Source: JAPSGB01 sp963775185
GTDB lineage: Bacteria; Myxococcota_A; Polyangia; Polyangiales; Polyangiaceae
Direction of reading: 5' to 3'
Length of the DNA: 64,000 bases
NCBI GenBank assembly: GCA_963775185.1
Contig: CAVZIE010000023.1
Span: forward strand, 60,571-124,570
In this document: in pieces, positions 8,284 to 16,266 of the stretch
How the letters are laid out: every line of letters starts with the position of its first letter
Numbering within the stretch: position 1 is the first letter of the stretch
Notes under the pieces: generated by a model
What the model saw: the letters and a program-made list of their open reading frames with translations, nothing else
Told to the model about the DNA's origin: nothing
The model's database searches: none
Made by a program: the position numbers and the translations under genes

Positions 8284-10440
8284 TCACGCGGTGCGCGGGG
8301 TTCCGCGCCGGACCGACACCGCAGCGAACGCGAGCGCCGCGCCGGCGGAGGTCTCTGGGTCGAAGCGCGCGACCGTGTCACTACGACGCTCGGCGCTCGC
8401 CCCGTCGTCGCCGCAAGCGCCGAGCAGCAGGCCGACGGCGATGATGGCAATCAGACGAGCAGGGACGAGGCGCGTCAAAGGTCCGGTCTCGCACGATCGA
8501 ATGCCGAGGATCGCCGTCGAAGGCGATGCTGACGCCCCAGAGGCTGCCGCCCTCGATTTCCCGGACGCGCGGCGGAATCCGAGCAGGCCCAATCCCAGCA
8601 GCAACGTCATCGCACGGCCGTCGAGCGCAGCCGATCGCTGCGGCGCTCGACAAGAGCAGCCGCTCGACGGGTCTCCGGTGGACGCCGATCCGTTCGCGCC
8701 CGCGTCGACCGTGGCTGCGTCCGGTGCGCCCGCGTCGTCAGCGGGTGCGCCCGCGTCGTCGCTGGTCGCGCCTGCGTCGTCGCCGGCCGCGCTGCACAGC
8801 GTCACCTCCGACGGATCGCGTCCGGGATCCGGTAGCTCGATGTACGACGGCATCGACGCGTCGTGATGCACGTTGACCGTCACCTTGACCGGCTGCGCGT
8901 TGCCGCCGTAGCTGGTGCCGTCGTTGGGGTTCGGCCAGAACCGGGGGGCGTTTCCAGACGTGACCGACACGCGGAGACGGTGCCCGCTCGCGATGATGAT
9001 CGACGTGCTCCACAGGTCCACGACCGCCTCGACGGCCTCGCCCGGCGTCATCATCGCAAGCGACGCCGCGCCGTTGCGGTAGGCCAGGCGCAACGCGCCG
9101 TCGAGCACGAGCATCGAGCGGCCGTCGGGGTACACGTCGGTAAGTCTGACCATCAGATCGGTATCGACCTTGTCGATGTCGACCCACAGGTGTGCGCGGA
9201 CGCGTCCCGTGATCTCGAGAGGCGCGGTCAGCACCGGCGTGCTGAAGCTGATCACATCGGCGCGACTCTCGACGGACGATTGATCCTTCGGCCCTGCGGG
9301 CAAGAGCAGGTTCGCGCCGCCGGTCGTGGGGCTCGGGTCCGCGGGATCGTAGACGTAGGACGTGCTGCCGCCACCGCCCGGGGGACAGCCCTCGGCGAGC
9401 TTGCCGCCGGGCTGCAGGTGCATGCGGATCTGGGCTGCTGGAACGGGCCAATCGTCGGCCGTGCGCCACTCGTTGCCAGGTGCGGACGGGTCCGTCACGT
9501 CGCCCATCACGTAGTACTGGACGGCCGGGATCGCGTCGACGTCGGCGGAGCTCGGCTGGATTCCGAGATAGTGCTGGAGCCACGCGACGAGCATGGTGTC
9601 TTGCCCAGCGGGAAAGTCGCTGGCGTTGGCGGGATACGTCAGCTCGCCTTGCTGGGTCGTGAGCAGGCCGGGGTGCGTCCACGGACCCATCACGAGCTTC
9701 TGCTTGCCCTTCGCTCCCGCGCCCCCTTGGTGCTGGTATCCCATGAACGCGTCGAGCGTTCCCTGCGCGAAGATGTCGTACCAGCCGCCGACGTGAACCG
9801 CCGGTACCTGGACTTGAACGTACGAGTCCGCCGTCTGCACCGTATCCCAGTACCCGTCGTCGAGCGGATGTGCGGCCAGGTCCTGCAGGAAGAACGTGCT
9901 GCCCTGCGCAGTGAGCCAGCCTTCAATCAGCGACTTGCGGAAAGCCCCGCCCGGGAACAGCGCGTGCTCGTAGACCGTGGGCGTGGCGACCGCGACCCAC
10001 ATCGCATCGAGCACCGGCGGAGCGGAAGGCGCCGCCATGTACTGCGGGATCCCGGCGGCCGATCCGCCGTAGCTCACCACGTGCCCGTTGCACCACGACT
10101 GGCTCTGGAGCCACGCGAGCGTGTCCGCGCCGTCCGAGCCGTCGCACCGGAACACGCAGTCGGCACCTCCGGAATCGAAACGCCCGCGCATGTCTTGAAC
10201 CACGGTGGCGATCCCGGCACCGCGCAGGTTGTTCGCGGTGTCCTGTCCGCTCGCCTTCCCGTACGGCGTGCGAATCAGCACGACCGGAAACGCGCCCACG
10301 GCGAGCGGCTGGTACACGTCGGTACTCAGCGTGACCCCGTCGCTCATGGGCACGGCGATCGTGACGTCGGGCTGGGCATCGGCGACGGCAGCGACCAGCA
10401 CCACCACGAGAGCGACCAGCGGAGCGTTCAAGCGGTTCAT
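8284..10440 (-). CDS. CocE/NonD-type X-Pro acyl hydrolase with MYXO-CTERM tail
   Basis: 718 aa as read. Signal peptide MNRLNAPLVALVVVLVAAVADA, then an alpha/beta-hydrolase of the CocE/NonD (PepX-like) family: VPMSDGVTLSTDVYQP, RTPYGKAS, VVQDMRGRFDSGG, nucleophile region GHVVSYGGSAAG, and a catalytic-His candidate in MGPWTHPG. A C-terminal jelly-roll domain (LEITGRVRAHLWV...) covers residues ~370-560. An Asp/Ala-rich linker leads to SGCSCRAPQRSA and a hydrophobic helix, the MYXO-CTERM signal. No stop follows: the frame continues ~85 codons through a lipoprotein-like segment (LIAIIAVGLLLGACGDDG) into a repeat, so the natural end was probably near 8570. Likely a secreted esterase or dipeptidyl hydrolase. 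Confidence 0.85.
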   Translation of the reverse strand: MNRLNAPLVALVVVLVAAVADAQPDVTIAVPMSDGVTLSTDVYQPLAVGAFPVVLIRTPYGKASGQDTANNLRGAGIATVVQDMRGRFDSGGADCVFRCDGSDGADTLAWLQSQSWCNGHVVSYGGSAAGIPQYMAAPSAPPVLDAMWVAVATPTVYEHALFPGGAFRKSLIEGWLTAQGSTFFLQDLAAHPLDDGYWDTVQTADSYVQVQVPAVHVGGWYDIFAQGTLDAFMGYQHQGGAGAKGKQKLVMGPWTHPGLLTTQQGELTYPANASDFPAGQDTMLVAWLQHYLGIQPSSADVDAIPAVQYYVMGDVTDPSAPGNEWRTADDWPVPAAQIRMHLQPGGKLAEGCPPGGGGSTSYVYDPADPSPTTGGANLLLPAGPKDQSSVESRADVISFSTPVLTAPLEITGRVRAHLWVDIDKVDTDLMVRLTDVYPDGRSMLVLDGALRLAYRNGAASLAMMTPGEAVEAVVDLWSTSIIIASGHRLRVSVTSGNAPRFWPNPNDGTSYGGNAQPVKVTVNVHHDASMPSYIELPDPGRDPSEVTLCSAAGDDAGATSDDAGAPADDAGAPDAATVDAGANGSASTGDPSSGCSCRAPQRSAALDGRAMTLLLGLGLLGFRRASGKSRAAASGASASPSTAILGIRSCETGPLTRLVPARLIAIIAVGLLLGACGDDGASAERRSDTVARFDPETSAGAALAFAAVSVRRGTPRTA
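8300..8480 (-). pseudogene. Lipoprotein N-terminus remnant fused to the CocE-like gene
   Basis: Within the over-long tail, TTG-initiated LTRLVPARLIAIIAVGLLLG followed by ACGDDG is a complete lipoprotein signal peptide with lipobox LGAC. It is in frame with the hydrolase and is cut off ~35 residues later by the palindromic repeat. It looks like the 5' end of another gene, deleted downstream at the repeat. Confidence 0.4.
8301..8317 (-). repeat. Palindromic GGTCCGGCGCGG element, reverse copy
   Basis: TTCCGCGCCGGACCGAC; the right-hand boundary of the 7788-8317 nest. It lies inside the last codons of the CocE-like reading frame, encoding VSVRRGTP. Confidence 0.6.
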
Positions 10441-10522
10441 GAGCGTCGGTGCGCGCGACAAGACTGCATTGTTGTGCCGAGGAGGTCCGCGCCGCAGGCG
10501 GCGCGGGCCTCCTCGCAGCGGC

Positions 10523-11533
10523 TCACAGGCAGAACCACTGGTTCAAAGCGCAGGTGCAGTTGTGGCTTCCGTAGTTGCAGACGGAGGTCGCGCTCAGGTT
10601 GCAGCTGCCGCCCGCTTGCGGCTGGCTGGGCGGGCACCCGCTCGGGTTTCCGCCACCGCCGCAGTTCCACCCGTTTCCAACCGGGCCCGGCCCGTGGGTG
10701 CAGGTGCAGTCGGTGCCGCTGTACGAGCACGTCTGCCCCTCGATTGGACAGAGCGTGCTTTGCAGCGGCTTGTTGTTGGGGCAGTCGCTGCACTGCCACC
10801 ACGTCTGGCCGCCGAGCGTCGCGTTGCACGTGCAGTCCGACTTCGTGTACGCGCAGCTCAGCGCGTCGAGCGGGCACTTGTCGCCGGTCTTCGGCGCTGC
10901 GCTGGGGCAGCTGCCGCACGTCCACTGCGTGGAGCCGCCCAGACTGGCGGTGCAGGAGCAATGGTCGGCGCCGAAGCTGCACTCGAGGTTCGCCGCGTCG
11001 CACGGGTCGTCCGTCTTCGGCTCGGTCGTGGGGCACGTCGCGCAGTGCCAATTGACCGGCTTGCCGGGGGCGGCGTAGCAGCTGCACGTGTCCGCGCCGT
11101 AGGTGCACGCCGTGCCCAACTGCAAGCAGCCGGCGCCGTCCTTCGGCGCCGCGCTGGGGCACTGCAGCGGATTGCCGCCGGAACCGCCGGAACCGCCGGA
11201 ACCGCTCGCCGCTCCGCCCGAGCCGCCGGCCGCGCCCGCGCTTCCACCCGAGCTGCCGGCCGCGCCCGCGCTGCCGCCGAAGCTGCCGGCCGCGCCCGCG
11301 CTGCCGCCGAAGCTGCCGGCCGCGCCTGCGCTTCCACCCGAGGCGCCGGTCGCGGCGAATCCGCCAGAGCCGCCCGTCGAGCCCGCGCTTCCACCCGAGC
11401 CGCCGGTCGCGCTGGTTCCGCCCGAGCCGCCGGTCGAGGCGCCCGGGCTGGAGTCGCTGCTCCCGCCGCACGCCACGGCAACGATCAGGGTAGCCGCCGC
11501 GACGATCGATCCCTTCAAGGCACTGCTGGTCAT
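10523..11533 (-). CDS. Lipoprotein with five Cys-rich repeats
   Basis: 336 aa. The start ATG has a strong AAGGAGGA site. Signal MTSSALKGSIVAAATLIVAVAC gives an acylated Cys, followed by a Gly-Ser-Ala linker of about 90 residues. Five tandem ~45-residue modules follow, each of the form C-P-x-x-x-P...C...C-x-Y-x3-D/H-C-x-C-x(~10)-W-x-C, e.g. YTKSDCTCNATLGGQTWWQC; the last ends in NQWFCL. The modules look like disulfide-stabilised surface domains; no enzymatic motif is present. It follows the CocE gene on the same strand but 82 bp upstream with its own ribosome site. Confidence 0.7.
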   Translation of the reverse strand: MTSSALKGSIVAAATLIVAVACGGSSDSSPGASTGGSGGTSATGGSGGSAGSTGGSGGFAATGASGGSAGAAGSFGGSAGAAGSFGGSAGAAGSSGGSAGAAGGSGGAASGSGGSGGSGGNPLQCPSAAPKDGAGCLQLGTACTYGADTCSCYAAPGKPVNWHCATCPTTEPKTDDPCDAANLECSFGADHCSCTASLGGSTQWTCGSCPSAAPKTGDKCPLDALSCAYTKSDCTCNATLGGQTWWQCSDCPNNKPLQSTLCPIEGQTCSYSGTDCTCTHGPGPVGNGWNCGGGGNPSGCPPSQPQAGGSCNLSATSVCNYGSHNCTCALNQWFCL

Positions 11534-11792
11534 GGGTCCTCCTTCGGTCGATTTGTGGAAACCGCGCCCTGCAGCTGCTCGCCTGTGGAGGACGCGCGCC
11601 CGCGCCGCGACCGGACTCGAAGTCCCTGCTCCACGTTGTTTTCGAGATCCTCGAGCAGCATGTCCGCCGATCAAGATGGTATACATGCCGTCTACCTGGA
11701 TCAACGAAAATCTGTAGGCGTCTTCCCTACCTGGTCTCCGCTTCTCCGCCGTTGTCCCACCCCGCCGCGATGCCAAGCGTCGGAGCCTTCCG

Positions 11793-11818
11793 GGGGATGC
11801 CGGCCCGGCGCGGAATCC
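11793..11818 (+). repeat. Palindromic element, forward copy with full GGGGAT flank
   Basis: GGGGATGCCGGCCCGGCGCG then GAATCC; the central T is C here. The 5' GGGGAT can pair with the 3' ATCC. Confidence 0.6.
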
Positions 11819-11895
11819 AGGTCAGCCTTGTCGGTGCAACGTCACCACCCGTGCCCGTGACGCGCTCCCCGCGCACACGCTGGAATACCCAGCTC

Positions 11896-11955
11896 CTGGA
11901 AACCTTCCGCTCTTCCGTCCTTCCTGTGAAAGTCCCAATGAGGGGTTTCTCGGCC
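11896..11955 (-). repeat. Family-2 repeat, inverted copy with extended flank
   Basis: Begins GGAAACCTTCCGCTCTTCCG and runs through CTTCCTGTGAAA to CAATGAGGGGTTTC. The same extended flank recurs at 27699-27752, showing the unit is longer than its purine-rich core. Confidence 0.55.
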
Positions 11956-12347
11956 CGCACCCCTCACGGCAGCGTGCCGGGACAGGGAATGTCCGACCCC
12001 GGCGTGTCGATGTGGGCGCTCGGGTCGTCGACTCGCGCGCCGCGCGGAGTGCCGGCGCGCGACGATGCGTGTGCGGCGCGCGTGCCCTCCCGAGCTGTGC
12101 GACGCCGCGCGCGGCGCACGCTTCGCAGCGCGGGATCGTCGCGCTGCACTTGAATCCTCCCGATCGCGTCGTCCGCGCTAGCCGGCGGCGCCGCGTCCCG
12201 GCGCCGCGCGCGTTGCGTGGGGCGCGGCCGAGCGGCGTGAGCGCGCACGTGCATCGTCGCGCGCCGGGCGGTCCGGAGAGTGGATCGCGGTCGAGCCGGC
12301 GACGGCGCGCGCGGGCGATGGCGGTAGCGGGATCGCGCGCGCTGATT

Positions 12348-12353
12348 TAGATT
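12348..12353 (+). promoter_or_regulatory. -10 hexamer of a probable leaderless promoter (recD2)
   Basis: TAGATT ends 7 nt before the GTG start; no Shine-Dalgarno and no recognisable -35. Confidence 0.4.
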
Positions 12354-12360
12354 CCGCGCC

Positions 12361-14532
12361 GTGCCGACCACCATCACCGGCGAGGTCGAGCGGGTCACGT
12401 TCGAGAACGAGGAAACCAGCTTCCGCGTCATCAAGCTTGGATCGGTAGAGGGCGCGCCGCGTGCCGGCGCGGGCGTGCTCGCGGTGGTCGGGACGTTCCA
12501 GCCGGTGGGTCCGGGCACGCGGGTGCGCGTCACGGGCGACTTCGTGAACGACGCGCGCCACGGCGAACAGTTCCGCGCCGACACGCTGCTGCCGATCGCG
12601 CCCGGCACGCTCGCGGGTCTGGAGAAGTATCTCGGCTCGGGCATGATCCCTGGTGTCGGCCCGGGTTTCGCCAAGCGCATCGTCGGCAAGTTCGGCATGG
12701 ACTCGCTGAGCGTGCTCGACAGCGCGCCGGAGCGGCTGGCGGAAGTGCCCGGCCTCGGCAAGCAACGCGTCCAGGAGATCATCAAGGCCTGGTCGGTGCA
12801 ACGCGGAATCACCGCGGTGATGCTGCTGTTGCAGACCCACGGCGCGTCGCCTGCGCTCGCCACGCGCATCTACGAGCGCTACGGGGATCGGGCGGCGGCG
12901 GTGCTGCAGCGCTCGCCCTATCGGCTGGCGCTCGACGTGCGCGGCGTCGGGTTCAAGACCGCCGACCGCATCGCCAAGTCCATGGGCATCGCCGGCGATC
13001 ATCCGGATCGCGCGCAAGCCGGCGTGATGCACGAGCTCGGCGCGCTCGCTGACCAGGGGCACGTCCAGAGCCCGCGCGCCGCGCTGGTCGAGCGCGCGGC
13101 GGCGATGCTGGAGATCGACGAGGCGCACGTGGAGGCGGCGATCGACGCGGCCTGGGCCGCGGGGCGCGTCGTCGTCGAGGACGAGCGCGTGTATCTCGCA
13201 CGCCTGCACGACGCGGAGCAGGAGATCGCCGCGAGCCTGGCCGCGCTGCTGTCCAGCCCCGGGCACGAGCTGCCGGGGCTCGCGCGTGCGATCGCGGCGT
13301 TCGAGCACACCGCCGGGATCGAGCTCGCGCCGCAGCAGCGCCGCGCCGTGGAGGCGGCCGCGACGCGCAAGGTCGTGGTGATCACCGGCGGCCCGGGCGT
13401 CGGCAAGACGACGATCGTCCGCGCGATCCTCGGCGTCTTCGACCAGGCGCGCCTGGCCGTGCGTCTCGCCGCTCCCACCGGGCGCGCCGCCAAGCGCATG
13501 GGCGAAGCGACGCGGCGCGAAGCGACGACCATCCACAGACTGCTCGAGTTCGAGCCGCGCAGCGGTCGCTTCCAGCGCGACGCGGAGCACCCCATCGAAA
13601 CCGGTGCGGTGATCGTCGACGAGGCGTCGATGATCGACGTGCCGCTCGCCGCGGCGCTGCTCGCGGCGATCCCCGTGGCGGCGCGCGTGGTCGTCGTGGG
13701 CGACGCCGATCAGCTGCAGTCGGTCGGCCCCGGCGCGTTCTTGCGCGACTTGATCGACAGCGGCAGGGTCCCGGTGGTGCGGCTCGACGAGATCTTCCGT
13801 CAAGGTCGGGAGAGCCGGATCGTCGAGAGCGCGCACCGCATCCTGAACGGGCAGATGCCGGAGACTGCCGACGCCGACGCCCCGGGCGCGGACTTCTTCG
13901 TGATCCAGCGTCGCGACCCGGAGGAAGCGGCTGCCGTCGTCCGCGAGCTCGTGACCGCGCGGATTCCGCGCCGCTTCGGCCTGGACCCGATGCGCGAGAT
14001 CCAGGTGCTGACGCCGATGCACCGCGGCGCGGCGGGAACCGTCGCGCTCAACGCGGTGCTGCAGGGCGCGCTCAATCCGTCGGGGCCGTCGCTCGAGGTG
14101 CGCGGGCGGACGATCCGCCTGCACGACAAGGTGATGCAGACGCGGAACGACTACGAGCGCGAGGTGTTCAACGGAGACATCGGCAGCGTGGAGAGCGTGG
14201 ACCGCGAGGGGCGCCGGCTGTCGGTGCGCTTCGACGATCGTGTGGTCGACTACGAGGACGCGAGCCTCGAGTCGCTGGTGCTGTCGTACGCGACCAGCAT
14301 CCACAAGAGCCAGGGCAGCGAGTATCCGGCCGTGATCATCCCGCTGCTCACGACACACTTCGTGATGCTGTCGCGCAATCTGGTCTACACGGCCGTCACG
14401 CGTGCCAAGCGGCTGTGCGTGCTGGTCGCCGATCCGCGTGCCTTGCGCCTCGCCTTGGCCGAGACGCGTCGCGAAGAGCGCATGACGAGCCTGGCCGAGC
14501 GGATCCGGAGCGCCGCAGCTACGGAATATTGA
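12361..14532 (+). CDS. recD2: ATP-dependent RecD2-type DNA helicase
   Basis: 723 aa, GTG start. Residues 1-~90 form the N-terminal beta domain that begins RecD2 proteins (ITGEVERVTFENEETSFRVI). Two helix-hairpin-helix segments follow (GMIPGVGPGFAKRIV, VPGLGKQRVQEI). The SF1B motor has Walker A GGPGVGKTT near residue 343, motif Ia APTGRAAKRM, Walker B VIVDEAS near 418, motif III VVVGDADQLQSVGPG, and the C-terminal UvrD-like SYATSIHKSQGSEYPAVI. RecD2 is a 5'-3' helicase acting in DNA repair and replication-fork processing without RecBC. It appears to be a stand-alone transcript and overlaps the convergent AgmX-like gene by 14 bp. Confidence 0.95.
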   Translation: MPTTITGEVERVTFENEETSFRVIKLGSVEGAPRAGAGVLAVVGTFQPVGPGTRVRVTGDFVNDARHGEQFRADTLLPIAPGTLAGLEKYLGSGMIPGVGPGFAKRIVGKFGMDSLSVLDSAPERLAEVPGLGKQRVQEIIKAWSVQRGITAVMLLLQTHGASPALATRIYERYGDRAAAVLQRSPYRLALDVRGVGFKTADRIAKSMGIAGDHPDRAQAGVMHELGALADQGHVQSPRAALVERAAAMLEIDEAHVEAAIDAAWAAGRVVVEDERVYLARLHDAEQEIAASLAALLSSPGHELPGLARAIAAFEHTAGIELAPQQRRAVEAAATRKVVVITGGPGVGKTTIVRAILGVFDQARLAVRLAAPTGRAAKRMGEATRREATTIHRLLEFEPRSGRFQRDAEHPIETGAVIVDEASMIDVPLAAALLAAIPVAARVVVVGDADQLQSVGPGAFLRDLIDSGRVPVVRLDEIFRQGRESRIVESAHRILNGQMPETADADAPGADFFVIQRRDPEEAAAVVRELVTARIPRRFGLDPMREIQVLTPMHRGAAGTVALNAVLQGALNPSGPSLEVRGRTIRLHDKVMQTRNDYEREVFNGDIGSVESVDREGRRLSVRFDDRVVDYEDASLESLVLSYATSIHKSQGSEYPAVIIPLLTTHFVMLSRNLVYTAVTRAKRLCVLVADPRALRLALAETRREERMTSLAERIRSAAATEY

Positions 14533-16147
14533 AGCTCTTCGCCACGGTCACGGAGGAGCCGCTGAACGGCGGCACGTGGGCGCGGCGGAACACGGAAGCG
14601 ACACAGCCGCCCACGGAGGTGCCTCCGAACGATCCGCCGGTGACGTTCGCGCTGGTCGCGCGCCCGCTGGGCGCGAAGGTCACGATCGCACGCCCGCTGC
14701 CCGTCGGGCCGTCGGGCCGCTTGCAGCCCGTCGCGGCCGACGCCGCGGCCGAGAGCGCGGAGATGGCGGCGCCCTTGTTGAAGCTGGCGAGGCCCGACGA
14801 GGGATTGTCCTTCACGACCGGCTTGTCGTCGGTCTTCTTGTCCGGGGCCTTGTCCGGGGCCTTGTCCGCGGTCTTCGCCTCTTCGGCCTTCTTCTTCTGC
14901 GCCTCGAAGAAGCGCTTCTTCTCTTCGTCGGTCACCGGCGTCTTGTCGTCGGCGGGCTTGTCGTCGGCCTTCTTGTCGTCGGCGGGCTTGTCGTCGGCCT
15001 TCCTGTCGTCGGCGGGCTTGTCGTCGGCCTTCTTGTCGTCGGCGGGCTTGTCGTCGGCCTTCTTGTCACCGGCGGCGCTCGTCTTCGAGTTGGCCTTGTC
15101 GGCTGCGGCGGTCACGTCGTTCTTCGCCACCTGCTCCGGCTTCTTGCCGCCGAACGCGAACGCGAGCGCGACGCCGAGCACGACCAGCGCAGCGACGCCG
15201 CCGCCGATGGCGATGATCAGCTTGTTCTTCGAGCCGCTTGTCGGCGCCGGTGGGACGCTGCCTGCTTGCCACGGCGGCGGGACGCTGGGAGGCGGGGGCG
15301 GAGGGGGCTCGGGCTCGGGGGGCGCGGGCGCCGTGAGCAGCGCCTGGTTCGCGCCCAGACCGAACAGCGCATTGCCGCCGCCGCCGCCGATGTTCATCAG
15401 ATCGTCGAGGTTGGCGCTGCCGCCCGGCGGCTCGGCGCGGCGCGGCGGCGGGCGCCCGGCCGGCGCCGGCGCGTTGCCACTGAAGCCGGCCTTCAGCGCG
15501 TCCAGCGAGAACAGCACCGAGTTCTCGTTGCGCGCTCCGGTCGGCTTTTCGTCGTACTCCTGCGTGCCGGCCATCGGCGCGCTCGAGGGCGGTGGCGCGG
15601 CGGGCTCCGCGCCAGCGGCGTCGACATTGCCGAACAGGTCCAGGCCGCCGGTGGCGCGCCCGCCGCTGACGCGTGCGGTCGGCGCGGCAGCGCCAAACGA
15701 CGGCAGCGCCGGCGCGGGGGGCGCGTACGCCGGCGCGGGCGCCGGCGCGCCGGCGCCCAGGGCGGTGACGAGCTCCGGGACGTCCGTCACCGGGAGCCAG
15801 TCGCCCATCCCTTCGCGCCACACGAATGCGTCCTGGCCGAGCTCGCCGGCGTGATACGCGGCGACGATCTCGTCGGTGGTCATCGTGCGCTGATCCGTGT
15901 CGCTCAGGTTCACCGACCAGGCGTCGGCGGCGGGCGCCGGTTCCGACGCGCCGAAGGCCGCGCGCGTGTCGACGATGCGGGTCGCCTCGTCGTCGTCCAC
16001 CGGCTCGGAGTACTCCTCCTCCGGGGCCGTGCCGTCGACGACCATCGCGGTGCTGCAGCTCTTGCAGCGGACCTTGACCTTCCTGCCCCGGACCTTCTCG
16101 TCGGCGATCGAGTACTTCGCCCCACACGACTGGCAGGTGATCTTCAT
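14519..16147 (-). CDS. AgmX/GltJ-like zinc-ribbon, GYF and TonB-like protein
   Basis: 542 aa. Residues 1-40 are an MJ0042-type zinc ribbon (CQSCGAKYSIADEKV...CKSC). Residues ~75-130 form a GYF_2 domain (TDEIVAAYHAGELGQDAFVW then REGMGDWLPV). A long Pro/Ala region follows, then one membrane helix near 318-340 (IIAIGGGVAALVVLGVALAFAF). A Lys-Asp-Ala repeat region (KKADDKPADD) leads to a TonB-like C-terminal domain ending VPPFSGSSVTVAKSFNIP. This is the architecture of AgmX/GltJ from the Myxococcus gliding/adhesion machinery, where the cytoplasmic ribbon and GYF contact MglA and partners. It is one of several paralogue types, so a motility role is inference. A good AGGAG site precedes the ATG. 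Confidence 0.75.
   Translation of the reverse strand: MKITCQSCGAKYSIADEKVRGRKVKVRCKSCSTAMVVDGTAPEEEYSEPVDDDEATRIVDTRAAFGASEPAPAADAWSVNLSDTDQRTMTTDEIVAAYHAGELGQDAFVWREGMGDWLPVTDVPELVTALGAGAPAPAPAYAPPAPALPSFGAAAPTARVSGGRATGGLDLFGNVDAAGAEPAAPPPSSAPMAGTQEYDEKPTGARNENSVLFSLDALKAGFSGNAPAPAGRPPPRRAEPPGGSANLDDLMNIGGGGGNALFGLGANQALLTAPAPPEPEPPPPPPPSVPPPWQAGSVPPAPTSGSKNKLIIAIGGGVAALVVLGVALAFAFGGKKPEQVAKNDVTAAADKANSKTSAAGDKKADDKPADDKKADDKPADDRKADDKPADDKKADDKPADDKTPVTDEEKKRFFEAQKKKAEEAKTADKAPDKAPDKKTDDKPVVKDNPSSGLASFNKGAAISALSAAASAATGCKRPDGPTGSGRAIVTFAPSGRATSANVTGGSFGGTSVGGCVASVFRRAHVPPFSGSSVTVAKSFNIP
14938..15066 (-). repeat. 30-bp tandem repeat encoding KKADDKPADD
   Basis: Four-plus near-identical 30-bp units (plus strand CTTGTCGTCGGC blocks alternating with GGGCTTGTCGTCGG). 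A single K-to-R change marks one copy. The unit encodes ten residues, so repeat number can change in frame. Confidence 0.8.
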
Positions 16148-16266
16148 CTGCGACGCTTCTCCTCGGTTTGCCCGCGCGTCACGGGACGCCGGGGACGACT
16201 AGCTTAGCAGAGATTGTGCCGGGTATTCGAGTTGTCGGCGGCGCGCTCGCGCCGCGATACCGCATA

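Larger units (their letters stand above)
11534..12347. other. 814-bp intergenic region carrying interspersed repeats
   Basis: No credible gene on either strand. It holds a palindromic element (11793-11818) and an inverted family-2 repeat (11896-11955). The rest, 11960-12340, is GC-rich with frame-open but low-complexity Arg/Ala-rich translations that resemble nothing. Confidence 0.5.

Noticed and set aside
8381..8653. Minus-strand frame reading REIEGGSLWGVSIAFDGDPR in the CocE tail
   Set aside because: Looks protein-like but overlaps the hydrolase tail in another frame, has no start signal, and I recognise no family.
12012..12350. Possible small gene upstream of recD2
   Set aside because: Arg/Ala-rich translation without a ribosome site or any motif; just open because of the GC content.
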